Made by a program: the position numbers and the translations under genes. The notes under the pieces were generated by a model. That model was not told where the DNA came from and made no database searches. It saw only the letters and a list, made by a program, of their open reading frames with translations. Below, one piece after another: positions 23,590-25,119 of a stretch of DNA of 25,119 bases (positions are counted from its first letter, which is position 1; every line of letters begins with the position of its first letter). This stretch comes from Lentihominibacter faecis. Its GTDB lineage: Bacteria; Bacillota; Clostridia; Peptostreptococcales; Anaerovoracaceae. The stretch is from NCBI RefSeq assembly GCF_014306095.1, contig NZ_JACRWC010000062.1, positions 1 through 25,119 on the forward strand, given 5' to 3'.

Positions 23590-24306
23590 TTGAAAAGACG
23601 ACAGAACAATTTCATAAAAGGCGAGGCGGCGGCAGAGTCTTCTGTCTGGAAGATGTTGCTCCCATCGGTTTTGGGGATCATCGTTTGTACCATCTGCCTT
23701 GCAGGCATGACCTGGGCGTGGTTCACCAGTGGGGTGCAGTCTCAGTCGACTATCAGTGCAAAAGAGTATTCGCTGAATGAGACGATTACTGTACAGAACG
23801 CCAAATCAGGGGCTCCTGAAAAATCGTCTGACGGAAATTATACATTGGCTGAAAACACCACGTATGTTGTCAAGCTGAAACCGAGTGTGACTCCGAAAAG
23901 CGGTGGATACTGCATGCTGAAAATCACTCCTGCAGACGGAAGTGAAGCGGTGTATTATACGCAGCCATTGAAAGCCACACATGAGGTTAGTTTTACGATT
24001 TCCAATGGAGATGGAGCTGCGACTTGCCAGTTGATCGCGGCATGGGGCGCGCCGGATGTATCGAAAACGGTAAACAAAAAGCTGATTGTCTCCGGTGATA
24101 CGATCGAAATTAACGGCGGTGCACCGGCAGTGTCTACGGAACAGCCAGTGCAGGATCAGGGAAATTCCGATTCTGCTAAGCCTTCTGCGAATTCCAATGG
24201 GGGAAAAGACTCTACCGATTCAAACGCCTCTACGAACGGAGATCAAAAAGATACAGGGGATTCTACGACGACCCAGAAAAACGATCAGGAAACGACTGGA
24301 GAATAA
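23590..24306 (+). CDS. Short SipW-signal protein with a low-complexity tail
   Basis: About 238 residues from the TTG at 23590. A GTG at 23581 is also possible, but it lies only two nt from AGAGG (23574-23578), while the TTG has 11-nt spacing. The start remains uncertain. An N-terminal basic region is followed by a hydrophobic helix and MTWAWFTSGVQSQSTI, a variant of the SipW signal pattern. The middle (about 50-165) is predicted beta-rich, without the WEPG/NKGN landmarks of its neighbours, and holds two cysteines. The last ~65 residues are Ser/Thr/Asn/Asp/Gln/Gly-rich, likely disordered. It is separated by nine nt from the upstream gene, so it is probably cotranslated. It could be a minor or terminal subunit (inference). 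Confidence 0.7.
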   Translation: MKRRQNNFIKGEAAAESSVWKMLLPSVLGIIVCTICLAGMTWAWFTSGVQSQSTISAKEYSLNETITVQNAKSGAPEKSSDGNYTLAENTTYVVKLKPSVTPKSGGYCMLKITPADGSEAVYYTQPLKATHEVSFTISNGDGAATCQLIAAWGAPDVSKTVNKKLIVSGDTIEINGGAPAVSTEQPVQDQGNSDSAKPSANSNGGKDSTDSNASTNGDQKDTGDSTTTQKNDQETTGE

Positions 24307-24378
24307 AAGTGCTGATTTTCGGTGTTTTTTATTCAAACCGGAAACGGAATTCCAGTAAATTACAATTGGCGCTAGGAA

Positions 24379-24405
24379 CTGGTTGATTTATAATAAATCA
24401 ACCAG
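24379..24405. repeat. Perfect 12-bp inverted repeat
   Basis: CTGGTTGATTTA (24379-24390) and TAAATCAACCAG (24394-24405) surround TAA. No T-run follows on either strand, so an operator-like dyad or an mRNA 3' hairpin is possible. Confidence 0.6.
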
Positions 24406-24436
24406 AAAAACGGTAATTATGGCCATTGAAATCACA

Positions 24437-24469
24437 AAAAATCCGAGGAGCTCCATTCCTCGGATTTTT
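24437..24469 (+). terminator. Rho-independent terminator of the SipW/TasA-like locus
   Basis: AAAAATCCGAGGA (24437-24449) pairs with TCCTCGGATTTTT (24457-24469), loop GCTCCAT, with more T residues after it. The A-run on the other side lets it work in both directions. Confidence 0.9.
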
Positions 24470-24844
24470 ATTTTTTGATACCATAGGCCGGGAACGCTCC
24501 GGCATGTTTTTATGATTTTATCGCAGTATATTGGGGAGAAATCATAGTGACGGGAGAGGAAGCAGAGCAGGAGAACGGATCAAGAACTTATAGAAGAGTA
24601 TATCACAAGCAGATATTCCATTGTATTGCAGCAGAGGGTAAATCTGGGTGAAAAAATCAAGCTTTCCACTGGGAAATACTAGCAAACAGGTAAGAAAGAG
24701 AACCATAGGAAGCTATTTCAGGGCAAAGAAAGCGCTTGAATCAGATGAACTATGATTTTGATGAGCGAATATTAAACAAAAAGTGGAATTGCAATATATG
24801 GAACAAAGCTGATTCGAGAAAGGATGAAAATCTGGAAATTATTA

Positions 24845-25022
24845 GGATGATTTTCATCCGAAATTGCGATCCGCCTAAAATAAGGATGATTAGATAAAAA
24901 ACCATCACCTAAAACAGGGCGATTCATCCTTATTCCCAGTCCTCGCACAAATAAGGATGAAACGTCCTCAAATCGCAGCTCATGGACTGGAAACGCCCTC
25001 AAACCGCAGCGCCCGAGTCTGG
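24845..25022. repeat. GGATGA-type repeat cluster with a ~32-nt tandem unit
   Basis: GGATGA/TCATCC forms a tight dyad at 24845-24859. AATAAGGATGA occurs at 24879-24889 and 24950-24960 and inverted at 24924-24934, so large hairpins are possible. A tandem unit starting AAACG(T/C)CCTCAAA(T/C)CGCAGC occurs at 24960-24990 and 24991-25022. The same 11-mer is found at 5812-5822. Confidence 0.65.
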
Positions 25023-25028
25023 ATGAAA

Positions 25029-25118
25029 CTATACCCGCGGCAGCCTTTGCAGGATCAGCCAGGAGATAATGCCGATGGCTGCGCCGCTGGCGACGCCGGA
25101 GAAGATAAGCACCGGGAC
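25029..25118 (-). CDS. C-terminal end of a membrane protein (runs off the window)
   Basis: On the minus strand an open frame enters from the right edge and ends with TAG at 25029-25031. It encodes 29 residues including IFSGVASGAAIGIISW and ending LQRLPRV, the form of a last membrane helix with a short basic tail. The protein cannot be identified from this piece. Confidence 0.5.
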   Translation of the reverse strand, partial: VPVLIFSGVASGAAIGIISWLILQRLPRV

Positions 25119-25119
25119 T

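Larger units (their letters stand above)
24307..25028. other. Non-coding, repeat-rich stretch
   Basis: No convincing gene is present over 722 nt. It holds an inverted repeat, a terminator and GGATGA-type repeats, listed separately. Around 24580-24690 a short frame (DQELIEEYITSRYSIVL) looks protein-like but has no start signal and stops early, so it may be a decayed fragment. Confidence 0.5.

Noticed and set aside
24582-24680. Short frame with protein-like text (DQELIEEYITSRYSIVL)
   Set aside because: No start codon with ribosome site, stops early, and no family match; at best a decayed fragment.
24772-25002. 76-codon minus-strand frame near the right end
   Set aside because: It lies entirely in the GGATGA repeat cluster and has no ribosome site.
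24845-25022. Possible CRISPR array
   Set aside because: Repeat units are imperfect, irregularly spaced and in both orientations, with no uniform spacers and no cas genes in the window.

Overview
The window looks like the chromosome of an anaerobic, low-to-mid GC Firmicute of the class Clostridia. It carries an Rnf ferredoxin:NAD+ oxidoreductase operon in the clostridial order C-D-G-E-A-B, a large serine recombinase of the clostridial conjugative-element type, strong AGGAGG-type ribosome binding sites, and a SipW/TasA-like surface-protein locus. I cannot name the species from sequence alone.

Layout, left to right. (1) 1-~1700: right end of an integrated element, ending with a large serine recombinase. 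Immediately after it lies a short in-frame tail of a gene (1685-1753) with its own terminator, as expected if the element had integrated inside a host gene. (2) 1865-5643: a phosphonate-use operon with a phosphonoacetaldehyde hydrolase-like HAD enzyme, a GlpT-type (OPA) transporter and 2-aminoethylphosphonate:pyruvate transaminase, closed by a 19-bp-stem terminator. Together these would import 2-aminoethylphosphonate, transaminate it to phosphonoacetaldehyde, and cleave the C-P bond to acetaldehyde and phosphate. (3) 5644-6124: no gene, but short GGATGA-type inverted repeats that reappear at the right end of the window. (4) 6125-6844 (-): an orphan OmpR-type response regulator. (5) 7191-12527: the rnfCDGEAB operon with a ~210-nt leader, gene junctions mostly overlapping as TAATG, and a strong terminator. 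(6) 12804-13849: a minus-strand PD-(D/E)XK-like protein of unknown function, bracketed by 48-bp direct repeats. (7) 13915-24469: a ten-kilobase, one-direction locus holding a two-domain membrane-spanning TasA-like protein, a SipW-type signal peptidase with a long cytoplasmic Pro/Gln tail, four tandem paralogues with near-identical SipW-cognate signal peptides, a fifth larger relative and a short sixth one, followed by a terminator. (8) 24470-25119: repeat-rich non-coding DNA and the C-terminal end of a minus-strand membrane protein that runs off the window.

The most interesting part is region 7. The secreted proteins combine a TasA/camelysin-like beta-sandwich with a beta-helix-like repeat domain and look like subunits of a surface fibre processed by the dedicated peptidase. 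In the gaps before the second, third, fourth and fifth of them lies a two-hairpin RNA element whose stems are kept by compensatory and G-U changes although the sequence drifts. I do not recognise it as a described RNA family. It may set relative expression of the fibre subunits.
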